This document shows, one piece after another, positions 9,655-23,340 of a DNA stretch of 64,000 bases. The translations under genes were made by a program, and so were the position numbers. Origin of the DNA: Prostheceraeus crozeri (taxonomy: Eukaryota > Platyhelminthes > Polycladida > Euryleptidae); the NCBI GenBank assembly GCA_907163375.1, contig CAJQUW010001043.1:728501-792500 (forward strand), in the 5' to 3' direction. Every line of letters starts with the position of its first letter. The first letter of the stretch is position 1. The notes below the pieces were generated by a model that was not told the DNA's origin, searched no databases, and was given only the letters and a program-made list of their open reading frames with translations.

Positions 9655-12509
9655 ACAACCACACTGAAAGGTGATTGGCGCAGTCAATACTCTCTCAGAC
9701 TAAACCAGAGGCTTACTTCAACCCCTTAGAAAGAAAGGAAATTTTCATGACTCGAATTTAATATAGCGTGTGTTAGTACATGTTTTTCAGATTCAAATTC
9801 TGATTTAGAAATGTTACCCTATTTAAAAATCCTAATTTCAAACTTTATCAGATATTTAGATAGTGATAACACTATATAGAAGAGAAAATCTCTACCTATC
9901 ATATCGGATAATATCTTTTCATGGGAAGATTGATGAATTTTATACAGTGAAAAATAAGGATAAAAGTGATGTGCATTCAATTAGCGTGCATTTATTGACT
10001 TATACACCATGAATAGGTGAAAAAGCGTGAAAAAATCCTTTAAATTTCCGGCAATGCATACATAATTTCCGGCATGCATTGAATAAATAAAACTAAATCC
10101 ACTTTTGTAGAAAGTCATCTTTGGTAGAATTTATCAAAGGTGCGAATGTTGACTAAACTTGTGAATGTTTTGAAAAATTCCTTATTTACGCTATAACATT
10201 TAATTCGCATACTTTTTTCTTTCATATAATGCACTTTTGATTTGGTATCTGTCTAGTTAGTTGCTTTATACCGACTGGAATCGCATAATATTTTTGATAA
10301 GACACATCATTATGCTTGAAATATTATGCAATTAGTCGATTATATCAGGGATTATAAAGATTCTATTACAATCTAATTTTCTGAAGCCTGCGACCCTTAA
10401 TTGATTTAAAGTGCAAAATATAGGTAAGTCTATTAATTTGAAATAGTACACCATTTCAAGACATTAACGTAAGTCATTCAATAAAAACATTGCATCATTG
10501 CTAATGATACAATAGTACGCGTTTTCCTGAATAATATTGTTTAAGATTGCTTGAAGCACAGACTTAGAAATTGTATAGTTCTTTCTTCAATGAAAGTACG
10601 TGGAAGAAAGCTCTATCTATATTAAGTTTTATTCATCAGATGAAATATTAGCTGAAAAGTATATTCGAATACGTGACACATTTTCTAAGCATGCCTTGTT
10701 GCGTCTTGACAACTTTTCCGTAAAATGCTCATTGAATTTGTCTACGACGGCATCATTTTCTAAATATGATCATCATTCTTCGGAGATTTGCCAGTAGTGT
10801 GTTTAAAATGCTATCTAATGAATGTCCGTCGAAATTTCACTGGCTTGCTAATTACAAAGCCCATGTAAGTTGAGGTTCATTGCCATGCCATGTCTATTAG
10901 GAGTTATCCATTGGTAATGTAAGTCTATTAGGAGGAATGCCGGCTAGGTACTCTTTCTTTAGGAGTTTTGCCTCGACTCAAGATTTTCTCATTAGTCTTT
11001 CTAATGTACATGCAATTGTTCACTCAATGCAAATTTTTGACTTTTCAACACTTTACTCAAATTTAGATTAAGATTTAACTTTCAATTCAACTAATGTATA
11101 GGATGTGAAAAGCTATTTTTCTCAAGAACCTACGTCTAGAGGTTAACCCTACTGTGACTTGGATTCATTTAAGACAACAATTGATTTTATTTTGTTTGAA
11201 ATTTTTACTTGTTTTTCTCCTTTTGTCTCAAGACAGATACGTGGGGTACTAATGGCAGTCCTTTTGCAGAATTGTTTCTTCTAAATTGTGAATTCAGTTT
11301 CATGAAGCAGTTCGTTAAAAATAAGAGGTTTGGGCTTGGCAGGATGCTGTCAAGATACATTCAAGATACATTAATAATTAATTACAATTAATTACAAACA
11401 TTTCGATACTTTGAGGCATACAATTTACCCACCTTTTCCGCAAAATTTACAATAGTATATGCAAGTCACTTTATTGATTCATCTCCACGAGGATTCCATG
11501 AATGATGGGAGAACATGAGCAAAGAAAAGTATTTCATTTGACGTTTCATCTGGAAAGCAACTAAAAGTAAACTTCGGTTACCCAAGTAAACGAAGTAGGC
11601 CTACATTCTTTGTATTTTGTGTTGACATAAAGAATCTTCTATAAGCCAAAATTCTTATTTTACGATAATTTCGCAGTATTATTGTAGTAAATAGAAATTT
11701 TATTTCTACTACCGCAGTTTCTATAGGATGGCTTGCTTGGGCGACAGCTTATAACTGAAACCAAGAAATTCTGAGACATCGACTATAATTCGAAAAAATA
11801 AAGGCCTAGTGATTATTAATGTCTTAACAATCTATGCCTAGAAATATGCACATTCAGAAAATCTGAATTTATTTTATCATTCAGAAATATAAACAGACTA
11901 GACTTAATGAATAGTAGCTGCATAATGAGTTGCATGGTTGAACACATTTAGAATAAGAAATAATAGGAATGAATTCATTGTTAGACAAATGTCAACTGTC
12001 GCAGACATTTTAGGAGTGCGAAGGTGTAAAATATAATAAAATGCAATATGCACAAATGCAACTAAGTACATGTAAGCTGAAAGCAAATACTCTATGTACG
12101 AACTTTCAATGCGCGGTGTTGTCAAGCCCAAAATGAAATATCTAATAACCAAAAGTATTTCTGATTTGAAATGTTCTGTGAATTGAGATGAAATTGTGAT
12201 AGATACTTCAATCAGAATACAATCAGAACTTCATGATTTTATCATGTAGTTCTCCTGAGATTCAAATCAAGATATTATTTTTTATAACTTGATTTGTATA
12301 TATGCGGCACAAATAGAGCACCCAAGTTTTGTATCACCTATCCAATTTTGACCCAAAACCCAAAGACCCACTTTGAATAAAATATACATGGGCATCATGT
12401 AAATGGCATAGCACTGTGTTTCGAGGTTGTCTTCGCTAAACCATCTGTAAATTACTTTGTGACTGCACTCCTACTGAAGGGTGCCTTTCCGTCTTTCCTC
12501 TTGTTCCGG
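9655..12509. other. Unassigned AT-rich sequence
   Basis: No gene or transposon end is recognisable over nearly 3 kb. A minor inverted repeat of CAAATCAAG and CTTGATTTG occurs near 12262-12296. Confidence 0.45.
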
Positions 12510-12655
12510 CATCGGCACTGCTTGTAACAGTTGAAGTGGATTTTGGTGACCATAGGTCGTCGAAGAACAAGCTCCAATTTGTAGACTATTGCGTTTAATT
12601 TCTTAATAATTCGCAAAATGTGATGAGAACAATCTACCTGATCTGTCATCATCAA
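12510..12655 (-). pseudogene. Ty3/gypsy-type LTR element fragment (fossil)
   Basis: A short reverse-strand frame resembles the C-terminal end of the integrase region of Ty3/gypsy elements. It is an isolated, broken scrap. No LTRs or other parts were recognised nearby, and it looks old. The call rests on a short stretch only. Confidence 0.38.
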
Positions 12656-13735
12656 TGCAGTACGAAAATCGTCTCCATGATCTCCTACAGTTCAAAGTCA
12701 TTCTAGCCTTATTCTCAAAGTACAAGTGTCGATAATACTCGCATCATCATTATTCTGCACGTCCTCGCCCATTGTTTTTAAATGTCAATGATGTTCCTTC
12801 TAAGATGCTTCTACTGGTATATCTTCTGCCATCAACTGCTCTTACTAAAGGATAAGACGACAACATCATCCTACGAAAGGCAATTTACTAATAAAATGAC
12901 ATGCGATTGATATTTATCATCCTGAAGTCGCTAGCAGCTTCGTCGTTAGCATTTTCCGGGAATTCCACGAGATACATTTTGAGGAATTTTTCTTGTGTGA
13001 CTCTTTTTTTATTTGTTGCTGTTCAATTTCTGATTTCTTTATTCCCATCTATATATTTTACATTTGCATCCGTGTCTTTTCTCTCTGTGTGTAGACCTTC
13101 TAATTGGTAGCTGTGCCAGATCCATGGGTAAGCAAAGGTGATGCGTTTTTCAGAAGATATATGACTTATGAGACATGTACAACGAATAAGAGAGGGAGAG
13201 AGTGTGTGTGACTCAGTGAGTGAGTGAGAGAGAGAGAGAGATATGAAAATGCGAGAATGGATAAGTACTCCAGCAGGGTTGAAAAATGTTTTGTTTTAAA
13301 ATCATAGATTCTTAAAACAGTGGCATGCTATGCAAGACACACTTATGCAAACTACTAAATATGGATTTCAGTTTGTCAGCCATTGCATCTAAGCCATAAA
13401 TTCATACAAAATAATAGGTGAGTAAAACACAATTTCCCCATGTTCAATTTTTCTAAATGAATATGGTTTTAAATATAAATGGAATGCCTACATTGTCAAA
13501 TCAATCAAAAGTACAATTTTAAAGCCATGTATTTCAAGCAACATGGTTTTATAATTGCGTTTTACATGCATGTAAATCTGTTTTAACACATTCGTGCTAC
13601 GCACGCTAATAGTGTGCACGTACAGTTTTGATTAACGCCATGCTGAGTAACTCGCAATCGCAAAAAATAGTTGTGCGATACAAACATGCGACATAGTTAG
13701 AATAGCGTTTTAAAGCATTTTACTCGTAATGGCTC
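12656..13735. other. Unassigned sequence with a GT/GA-rich microsatellite
   Basis: No coding region is recognised. A compound microsatellite of GAGA, GTGT and GAGT units lies at about 13189-13242. The rest is AT-rich single-copy-looking DNA. Confidence 0.5.
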
Positions 13736-15880
13736 TATTTTACTTGCTTACTTGTACTTGCAGTCGCAAGGTCACTTAGGTGACCGTAGCGACCAGGTCA
13801 CGAAGCGGGGGACGATCTTGCGCGGCGTCGATGACGTCTGCAATCGGTCGTGTAGATTGGACTTGTGCCATCCAGGAGAGTCGAGGACGACCAGGAGGTC
13901 GACGCCATCCCGAAGGTGGAGGAATGGTCGAAGTGCGAGGATCTGCCTGGCGGGGGTATCGGCACCAAGACGGGCAACATGACCGAGAAGTCGAAACCTC
14001 CTTCGACGGACGATGGCTGTCAGGTGCGTTGAGACACCAGCTCTGATATACAAATCGTCATTCGACACACGATGGTACCAGCGAGTGGCGTGGATTCGAC
14101 GGAGACAGTAAGGGTGAAAGGAGGCACCAAGTTTCGCAGCAATGTAGTAGAACCGGGAGCATACAAGTATCCAAGATCGTGGTTTTAGTTTCCGGCACAC
14201 CTTGTTGCTTCGCCAGACGCGAGAAAGGCGGCCAAAGTTCTGCGGGATAGGTCGAGACAGCGCATGATTTGCGGATCGGACGAGCAGCTGCTGGAGATGC
14301 GGGATGCCAGATAGGCAAAATCATCAGCGACTTCTACACTCTCGCTATTGATCGGGATGGCATTCGGAGGATGTCGAAAGAAGTCAGACAGCGATTGTTA
14401 GAGAGTCCGAGTTGAGAAGCTTCGTCATTCATAGCTACGAGGGTATTGGCCAGGGTGTCAATCATAGAGGCAAATATCACAACGTCGTCAGCATAGCACA
14501 AGTCAGTAAACCGGGAATGAAAATCTACGCCGAGACTGTCGCAGCGGTCAAGTGCACCGTGCAACCAGTGGTCAATTACCCCGTTGAACAGATTGGGGGC
14601 AGCTACGCAACCTTGCCGGACTCCTGAGGTGATCGGAAAGGAATCTGAGAGACATTCCTCTGCTGGAACTCTGTTAGCGTTGTCGGTGTACAGGTCACGT
14701 AAAATGTTTATGTACTTTGAAGGTATACCTATCCCTTGGAAAAGAGAACGTCTCTGTCAACCAAATCGAAGCCTGCCTTTAGATCCACGTACGCAGAATA
14801 AAGCGCGGTAAGCTCTCCGCTGCTGAGCAAGCACTGTGAGGGCGAGGATGCAGTCTGTGGTGGACCTTTGCGGATTGAAACCTGCTTGCTGAGGTCGACG
14901 TTTGGAAAGCAGCAACGGTTGGAAACGCTTCATGAGAATTGTGGTAATCACTTTGGAGGAACATACAGGCAAGTGATAGGGCGATAGCTTTACATGCTAC
15001 GTCTGTCACTTTTATTCTTAAATAGCGACAGTGCCACGCCTTATTTCCACTTTTCGCTCTCCTTCACATTCTACCACAAAAACTATGAAGTCAAGGGACG
15101 ATTGAATCGCTAGCAGACTGAAGAAGTTCTCCGCAGACGCAATCCGACCCCGTGGCCCTGCTTTTAGTGAGCCTACGGACAGCATTTGAGACCTCGATGA
15201 TGGAAGGTTACTCCAAACAAATTTATGAGTTCTCTATGCCTGCATCAGCTAATTCCTGTAAGGGGACTTGAAGGGGCGGCGTGGGGCTTGTTCAGGATGC
15301 GTGTGTAATGTTGACGCCAGAGAGAAAGTTTTGAAGAGGGGTCAGTCATTAAATTTCCGTTGTCGTCCCGTAGAGCTGAACTTCGTCTGATGATGTTTGG
15401 TTGACTGAGCAATCGAATGGCTTTGTAGGCAGGTCGGAGGTTGTTTTCATCAAACTTGGTTTCAGCCTCGTGAGCGATTGCAAAGCAACTGCGTCTTCTT
15501 TGACCATCTGGCTCGCGATAGGTTTGTGTTCTGTTGAGTCTAGGTACAATATCTCGGTGTGTGGCTTCGGTAGGAGCATAACAAACAAAGATATATAGCC
15601 GAAGGAATGCTTGAATCGGGCATACATCAAGCGCGATCCGAGAGCTTGCATATCTACGGTGAGCCGCTAGTGCGACGCCTTGTATTTGATATCTGTCGTG
15701 GCCACTCCAGATTAGTTTGTAGTTGTTGATGCAGGTCTCACCACTACCAGTTCATCGTGCTTCCTGAATACCAGCAATGACGACGTTAAGGCGTGAGAGC
15801 TCTCTCACGAGCAGATCGGGGTGACCCGATATCACATTCTAAGGGCCTATACGAGAGGGATTGCGAATAAGGTTTTGATC
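13736..15880 (-). mobile_element. RTE/L2-like LINE with endonuclease and RT, degraded
   Basis: On the reverse strand from about 15880, the AP-endonuclease region reads SGHPDLLVRELSRLNVV and IAGIQEAR, then WSGHDRYQIQGVALAAH and FVCYAPTEATH. The RT follows with KNKSDRRS, RPQQAGF, RSTTDCILAL (about 14930), YADDVVIFAS (about 14500) and a C-terminal GHVARLGADTPARQIL (about 14030). The 3' end has CAAGTA-type repeats at 13736-13763. At about 2.1 kb it is shorter than a full element (about 3 kb), with several frame changes. It is more GC-rich than its surroundings. The clade is uncertain. Confidence 0.8.
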
Positions 15881-16389
15881 TAAATAACCGCATGTTTTAG
15901 GGATGAGTTTTTTAAGTGCACAACAGAATGAAAAGGTTCCATCTAATGAAAAGGCGGTTCACTAGATCGTAATCGTCTCCCACGTAGCCGAAAATAAAGC
16001 GAACTCTAAAAATAACTTAGATCTTAATCCTTCAACGCATTACACCACATCATCCCAGCGAACGATATTTAGGTCTCTCGTACTGCATCAATTATCCCTC
16101 TACAATCCGTTTCAGTCAAATACGACTGATACCGTTTCCATTAGGACACACGAAAATAATCACTTCAACGTTTCTTATCGATTTCAACTCAAGCAAGTAG
16201 AGGAAAACATCAGTGCATCGTTCAACCACCGAACTGTGACACTATGACACGTTTTTCAATCCAATTAATAAAGAGATAAGTGCGAGGCACATTGAAGAGC
16301 AGTTGGCGATAACTTGCAAGTATTGGAGTCTAGATTTTTTGACTTTTATTTCATAGAGAGAGAAATGTGTTTATATTCTTAAATAAATG

Positions 16390-17570
16390 AAAATCATACA
16401 TTCACTCAAGTACAAAGTTATCAGTCAATAAAAGTGCATAACGTGCATGTGCATGTAATTTCAATAACATGAGTAAGAATAGTTTCTTTTCCACTCACAG
16501 AAAAGCATATGCAATTACTTTTTACATAAATGATGGTTGTAGATAGCACGAGCCCAAGGGAAAAAAGTGCTCCTGCGTCTCCACGTCTTGATGACCGGAA
16601 GACAAAAGTGATTACTGTTTTTGAGACGCTGGGGGTACAACAGTTCAGCGGATGTTGGGCATCCTCGCATTTCAGCAAGAATTTCACAGCCTGTTTCTCA
16701 CGAGGCGGTTCAACGGAGGGTACACGATCACAATTACATTCATTGCTACAGATTGTCCGATGAGCTCGTTTTTGAATCCGATCAATATTTTTGCACACTT
16801 TGTGAGACAGTTTACAAAATAGTGGTGTTGCATAAAATAGTAGTGACTGGATATGTGAAACATAAACTTCAGTCAACTGAGAAGCTGTTAAGGCATCTTT
16901 CAACCGACGTATAACACATAGTCTCCTCGAAGCTGAAAGACAAACGTTGTTAAAGTGCAAATTCCAAGACAGGGAGTCACACCAAGTAACACCGAGAATG
17001 GTCATGCTGTCAACACAGTCGATTCCGTTGAATTCAGTGAGCGTCGCATAATCATTTGCTTTGACTTGTTGCAGTTGACATTTAAATTCAAATTACGCAG
17101 CTGAGCCAAAACCTCATCCAGATTTCTAGGATCACAAGTTCCTTTCGGCATGCATTCGATCAGAGTCACCAGCAGACTTAACAAGTTTCAAATGAGGTGA
17201 TTCAATATGTATGGATCCCAAGAACACAAGATAGGCCCGAGCAATGAACCCTGAGGGACTCCAGATTTAACTTGAATAATTTGTCCAAAGCATCCATTAA
17301 AGTTAACACGTTGCTGTCTGTTATGCAAATACAAATAGAGCCATTGCAGTAGACCTTGGTGGAGTCCTTTACTTGAAAAGTAATTAAGCATTTTATTATG
17401 CTGTATTTTGTCGAACGCCTTGCTTAAGTCGATGCATGTTACTCTAATTGACTCCGTATTTATGTCATCCATTACCTTTGTGATTTCGTTGTGAATATTG
17501 ATGAGAGCACTTCTTGTGGAACCCATGGGTCGATAGGCATGCTGGTTACGCAACATAGATATTTCTGTGT
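16390..17570 (-). mobile_element. CR1/Jockey-like LINE ORF2 fragment
   Basis: Reverse strand, from about 17565: NQHAYRPMGSTRSALINIHN, then CIDLSKAFDKIQHNKML, LYLHNRQQRVNF and SGVPQGSLLGPIL. The catalytic region follows as LKLVKSAGDSD, where YADD would be expected, so the active site is lost. Then SKQMIMR, MTILGVTWCDSLSW and RIQKRAHRTICSNEC lead to a C-terminus ending near 16421. At least two frame changes occur. The endonuclease and N-terminal RT are absent. Confidence 0.8.
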
Positions 17571-17809
17571 AAAAAAATATAAATATATAAATATGTAAAT
17601 ATATAAACATATTTTTTATTCATGATATCTTGCATATTTTACAGATATGCAGTTCGAGACATTGTTATTTTACACACACTGTTATAAAATAAATTCAAAT
17701 TGTGAAAAGCCTGAGTTAGAAACATGGCTTGGAATCTTGAAAACAACTTTAATCAACATTGACGAATAGAAAGGCGGGAAAGGGTTCGTATCCAAATGTC
17801 CGGAGAGTC
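17571..17809. other. AT-rich spacer
   Basis: A TATAAATA-type low-complexity stretch (17577-17612) abuts the upstream edge of the LINE fragment. Nothing else is recognised. Confidence 0.5.
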
Positions 17810-18555
17810 ACTATTTGGGGCCATGTGGTCCGTCTTCATAAAGGGTGAATGGGGTCCGTTTTGAAGAATCAAAGGGCTCCGTATGCGTTAAAATGACTTT
17901 AAGCATGATGGGTCAGTTAAATGGTCTTACCATTTGCTACTTACCTTCAGATAAATACCCATACTGTACTAAACTCACTCTTCACCTTCAACCAGTAGAC
18001 CAGAAGGAAAAGGTTGTTTTACAACTCCTCGTTTGATTTGTTAATTTCTATAAAATGCCTTGCAAAATGTTTGCAACTAATATTACCAATAAAAATAATA
18101 ACTTTCTTTTTTTCTAAAGATTTTTCCAATTCTGATAATCATTTGATGATTGTGTATTCCATCCTTGATAGAAAGACCGCAAAATGACTTCGCCTGTCAT
18201 TATAATATTCAAAGGAGGCATTTTGACACCTGTGAAATATGTTCACAACACTATTTACACGTTCATCGGACCCGTTTTCTGCTTTGCAATTCAAATGCGT
18301 ACCCATCCAGATTACTGACTGCATTTGTCATTTCGAACCTTTATTTGCGCCATTAAAATACGGACTTTATCCATATTTTGCACAGAAGTGCACCTAGCAA
18401 TTTTTCTTTGCATTACTCTACATAATTAGTTATTTTCTTCAAATATGTAGACAAATCATTTACAAAGAATATGCAATTCAGAAAATTTGTCCGATAAATT
18501 TCGGACCCTTATTAAACGGACCCTTGAGAACCACTTTGCCTAACCGTGTAAGTTG
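17810..18555. mobile_element. Candidate pogo-like non-autonomous element, copy A
   Basis: The right part (18178-18552) matches 26652-27042 at roughly 80% by eye. The right end, read in reverse, contains GGTTAGGCAAAGTGG and repeated GGTCCG. The left part at 17850-17882 has a similar spaced pair of GGTCCG and GGCTCCG in the opposite sense, suggesting subterminal inverted repeats. Repeated GGTCCG blocks at the ends are familiar from Tigger/pogo-type elements. No transposase is present. Only the 18178-18552 repeat is firm; the left boundary is a guess. Confidence 0.4.
18178..18552 (+). repeat. Dispersed repeat, copy A
   Basis: About 375 bp shared with 26652-27042 in the same orientation. Conserved blocks include TTCATCGGACCCG, CATCCAGA, TTTATCCATATTT, GCACAGAAGTGCACC and CTACATAATTAGTT. 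Divergence of perhaps 20% with small indels implies old copies. Confidence 0.8.
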
Positions 18556-21500
18556 TATAGATTTGAGAAAAGCAGTCGAAACCTTAAAACTTCAGATTGT
18601 GAAATCTAAAGCTGCTGCGAGAAAATGATCATGGCGTTGAAAGTAGAGTTCGCTAAAATCTCAAATTGTCAGATAAAATGACTTGATTAATTCATCAGTG
18701 CATATGAGCATATTTTAGTGGTCATATCTGTTTCACCATATATTTATCCAGGTTAATCCTTCCGGGTTACGTCTTTCACTTTTGGGAACTAAAATGTATT
18801 AAAATAATCATTATCCATAGTTGTTTGAAAGTTAAACATTTCTTGGTTGCATAACTATGTTATCCTAGATTTACGAAGCAGCAATTTTTATAGTCCTCCG
18901 GCTGCAGATACATCAGTCTCAATTGGCTTCAACTTCCCCTGTAGCTTGCTAGAGGCGATAAGGCTACATAAAGTATTGGACACGTGCACACAACGAAGGA
19001 CATTAATGAGATTCAACTGAAAATATCATCTTGCTTTCAAACTTCAATCTTCTGGTCACTCAGAAATGCATTCAGAAAAAAATGAGTTGACTTATGGAAT
19101 AACATAACATTTTTACTTTACAATCATGTACAAATTATCATAATTTTGAATCGGTACTATTGAATGCTTCGATGTGCACATGTACTTGTATGTATATTGT
19201 ACATATTATGTAGGCCTAAGTATGCTGGTACTGCATGACGTATATATTATCTGAGAAAGTTAACTTGTATGCTAAAAACACAATCGAGTATACATACATG
19301 TGCATACTGTAATAGGCCTACATCTGAATTTATTCTACATAATTGTCATTACTTACTTGTCTGTATTAATTGTCAATCAATTCTACATAATGTTGTTATT
19401 ATAGTCTTATAGTTTTACATAATGTATACAAATAGTGCCTAATTCAGTGTACCATCAAATTTTCTCATTTATTAATATGTGCTTTATACTTATGTTTGTG
19501 TATCACATTATTCTTATATTTCTATACAGTTTTCTAGATTTTCATTAAATCTTGCGTAATAGGCCCTTTGAATAGACTCTTTTACAGACTCTGAAACTAT
19601 AAAGGCTAGTAGGCTATCATTCGTGAAATCATGCTGTGTTGGACTTGTGAGTACGTAGGCTTATGATTGGATAATACTATAATGTCATATGAAAAGGTAG
19701 CCAAAAGTTTACCTACAAATAACGACCACCTATCTATAACGACTTTATTGGCTTGGCAGAGAGGTCGTCGTTATAGACAGGGACTACTGTACATGCAGAT
19801 GACCTTTATTGTTGCACTTAAATCCTCTTGATATCTCAATACTCAATACACTTGTTCTGATGGCGGATTTCATCAGATACATGTACTGTATGAAAACAGA
19901 AGTCGTCCTGCCGACTTTTTCACAAATGGCCAACCTCCCTAGAGAGACAATAAATTATATCAGATACATGACCATACATGGCAATGTCCAACATGTTGAG
20001 CAGATTTTAGCGTCTTTAATAGTGGTACTTTACAGCAGCAAATGATGCGAGAGAACGATTTTGGGTCTTGAGCCCAATTGCAGTATTTACTGGACCAAGT
20101 GAATCAGCAATAAAGAGGTGTGGTGCATGATTTGCATGATGAAGAAGACCAAAAGTCCTCAATGCAGCGAAACTAGTTTTGATCTCAAAATTGAAATAGT
20201 GCGATGTTAGACAATTAATTGAAAGCTAAATGTACTACAAAAAAGAGTAAAAGTATGGAACAAGTAGACTCTTGCTACAGTAATCCTATGGCGTGTTTTA
20301 TTTTGTACATAGACGCGAAGCCCTCTATCAAGTACTCTTCTATACGCTACTGCTCATGACTGATCATTCTGTCTGAATTTTTGAGACAGTATATCTGAGG
20401 TACCAATAGACTGAGGATGTTTATGATATCTCAGCAATTTTCACACACCGTTCAAGCTGCCTGTCCGTGAAGGGGTCGAATAAGAAGACGGTGGACTGCA
20501 CAAACTATCGTTTTCAGGAAATCATTAAGCCCTATTTAAATTGTAATCTGACTAGGCCTACTAAAGGAAGAGAATGCTACTAAAATTACCAAAATAAAAT
20601 TCACAGAAGCACATGTAGGTCCTAAAATGATTTTTTAGGTACAACCTGAGGATTATGATGAAGCATTGACATCAAAATTATCCAGTCATTCTTGATTTGA
20701 AAGATATTGCAGAAATATGTTATCAATATAACTACAAATTGAAGCATTGATTTGCAAAACACTGCTAAAAAGCAGAAAAGCGTGTTTGATGTAATATTTG
20801 TTTTAATTCGGTTACTATTCCCAACAATTAATGGTAATTTCATTTGATTTTAATGATCAAGATGGAGTCTGGCGTCCAGTGCGATGTAGCAAAATATAGA
20901 GTTTTCACATTCTCCGCGTGAGCATGTTATAACTATTTTAAGTATGTGAAATATCAATTTCATAATCGCAAAATTTAATGTACAAATTAAATACCAACCA
21001 ATTCTCAAAGACGTGACATGAGAGTTTCAAGTTGATCTTTAGTTTTCACTATTGATGTTATCAACAGTTGACTGCTTTGGACTATTTAAGTCCTTATTGG
21101 CATATTATGTCGTATAGATTGACTTATTATGTCGTAAAGCCTTTGTATAATCCCTGTATACTTCCTCTACTAAAGGATGTACTTTAATCATGTAATTCAA
21201 TGCATTCTGTTTTTAATCATCTTTTTCAAATTAAATGCAGTTTTATTAATCTAACTACATTTCTGTTTTTTGCCACAACAGTTTTCAGACGGATGGGTGG
21301 AGATTTATTGATTGGTCGCGATGCTAGCCCTATGCAGCTCCCCAAATGAGTGCTATAATGATTAGGCCTACTAAAATCAGCACGTATTGTAATATTAATA
21401 CTGAACTTTCACACCCAAATTATTCTTAAATGAGTATTAAAATCAGTAAGAATTAGATACTTGGCATCCGAACCCAACCAATTCTAAAATGAGTGCTTGT

Positions 21501-21599
21501 CATTTTACACTCAAATAGTAGCGCAAAATAGATTTTCGGACTTATTTTTTAGTCGCAGTTAATATCCAAATTCGGGACTCTTTCTAGTACCCATCTAGC
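18556..21599. other. Mostly unassigned; contains one pogo-like terminus
   Basis: No coding region is recognised. Near 19724-19792 the sequence has AACGACC, then TATAACGAC, AGAGAGGTCGTCGTTATAG and ACAGGGACTACTGTA. This looks like the right terminus of a TA-inserting pogo/Tigger-type element. No partner end was found. At 21340-21500 a motif around CCCAAAT...AAATGAGT recurs three times at about 60-70 bp spacing, perhaps a decayed tandem repeat. Confidence 0.4.
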
Positions 21600-21690
21600 A
21601 CCACAGAGTAAGTACATTAGGTAGGGTAGCATTACCAATGTGTACAGTTTTGATTTTAGTAGAAGAACTTGAGTTGAATACCATCAAAAT
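21600..21690 (-). repeat. PLE-associated 3' repeat, copy 1
   Basis: The segment AGTAAGTACATTAGGTAGGG plus CCAATGTGTACAGTTTTGAT and CTTGAGTTGA recurs at 34998-35093 and, as a shorter piece in the opposite orientation, at 38226-38262. In copy 1 it lies just beyond the RT remnant, so it is probably the 3' non-coding part of this PLE family. Confidence 0.55.
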
Positions 21691-23340
21691 TTACTTTACT
21701 TCGTTTTCTACTCTTATTGCTGGTCTTTTTCATCATTGAATCAGGATAACCTTTAAGTTGGAGAGTTTTATTGAAAAAATTCTCATACTGTCTGTGTATT
21801 TCAGCAAGATGTGAACGATAATGTATGGAAAGATTTTTCTTTGCTGGTTTACAGCAAAGCTCAAAGATAGGTTCATTAGAGGCATACATTGTCACACAAA
21901 AGTCAATTAGAATTCAACTTAAATGATTGCCGTTTTCACTTGGCAGCTCGATTTCGAATTTTGTATTTCTATTTTGTGAGTTGAGATGCTGAAGAAGTAT
22001 CATGGCTTGATCTTGGTTCTGTACGAAAGCAAATCAATCATCCACATAGCGCATGAGAAGTGGCACATCATGTATTAGTCGCATTCTTCCTAGAGCAGTC
22101 GTTTCAGTACTATCCATAAAGATGATGGCAAGGATGCCGGATAAAGACGATCCTATTGGCGAGACTTTTATTTGAAGAAAAATGTTGGTTTTGAATTGGA
22201 AAAAAGTTTCTGAGGATAACTTGAAGGAGCTGCTGAATTTGTGCAATTGTGAGTCCTTTAATCAGTTTCATGCTGCAGTAATCTGACTTGGTAGTTGGGC
22301 CTTGAATGGCATCGGAAATTGAAATTGAAGTGTACATACTGACGTCATCGAAGCTGCACGGTTACATTTCGGTGACTTGATTAGTCGATTTTATCTTTTC
22401 GAAGTTGCATATTGTATTTCAAATTAGCTGGAACTTTGTCAAGTAATGGGAAGAAGAGTCGTGCAAGTAACCATGACAATTTAGTCGCAGGTCTTGAAGT
22501 GGTTGACACAATTGGCCGCATTTTCAATTAATTGCCATCCTTATGAGTTTTGATAAGATGATAGAAGTGCGGCAAAGAAGAGTTGTTTGTGCAGCAACTG
22601 TTGACTATATGAGTCGGATATTTACTGTCGTTTGCTATCGATTTCCAGCAGGAATAAATGCGTTTTTCTATCTTTTTTGCTGTCATATGGGGTATAAGTT
22701 TATATGTAGATTTACCACTCAGATGCTTAAGTCCAGCTTCATCGTATACTGTATTTGAACACAAAACTCAGAACTTAGTCCGAGGGAAGCATTGTAAGGT
22801 TTTTGTTTCTCAAATCTCTCGAGGTGACTTTTTCATGAGCATCATATTGAAAATAGCATCATATATATTGAAAATCTTCGTTGTGGTTTTAGATTCTCTA
22901 CAATTCCTTTGCATCCATAGTATGCTCGTTTAAGCTTTTCTTTAATTCGATCATTTCTTGGGGACAATGATTATGTTGTATGCCATGGATACTATGTGGG
23001 ATAATTGTTTTCGATGCAATCTGTTGATCTTGAACGTGTTTTTTCCATCTGTACTGATGTGCAAGACGACTGAAGTTCACATTAAAATCAACAATGGTTG
23101 AGTCATTTATTGGTTCAGCTAATGAGAACTAAGGACCTTTTTCAAGAAGAGCTTTTTCGTTTTCAGATAGCGATTGGGTCATGTCTGTAATCAAAAGATT
23201 TCGATTATCTTGGTGAAAGTGATCTTCTTTCATTTTTGGATTATTGCTTTGAACACCGCAAAGATGTCGAAGTCTATTGAGTCGTTCATTCAATCTTCTT
23301 TCAATCTTATCTGAGCTACATATTAAGAGGTCCCTTTACT
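21600..23340 (-). mobile_element. Second Penelope-like element, degraded
   Basis: Reverse strand, from about 23340: IERRLNERLNRLRHLCGV and LLITDMTQSLSENEKALLEK form the N-terminal PLE block, followed by NVNFSRLAHQYRWKKHV. Then LPHFYHLIKTHKDGN (about 22530), MYTSISISDAIQGP, SPIGSSLSGILAIIFMD and the catalytic box MRYVDD (about 22035), and finally HYRSHLAEIH and LQLKGYPD. Multiple stops and frame changes occur. No GIY-YIG domain was found downstream, so the 3' part is missing or the copy belongs to a different subfamily from the 6.8-kb PLE. Confidence 0.8.

Noticed and set aside
9464-9664. 66-codon reverse frame rich in Tyr-Ile
   Set aside because: It is simply the translation of the TA microsatellite.
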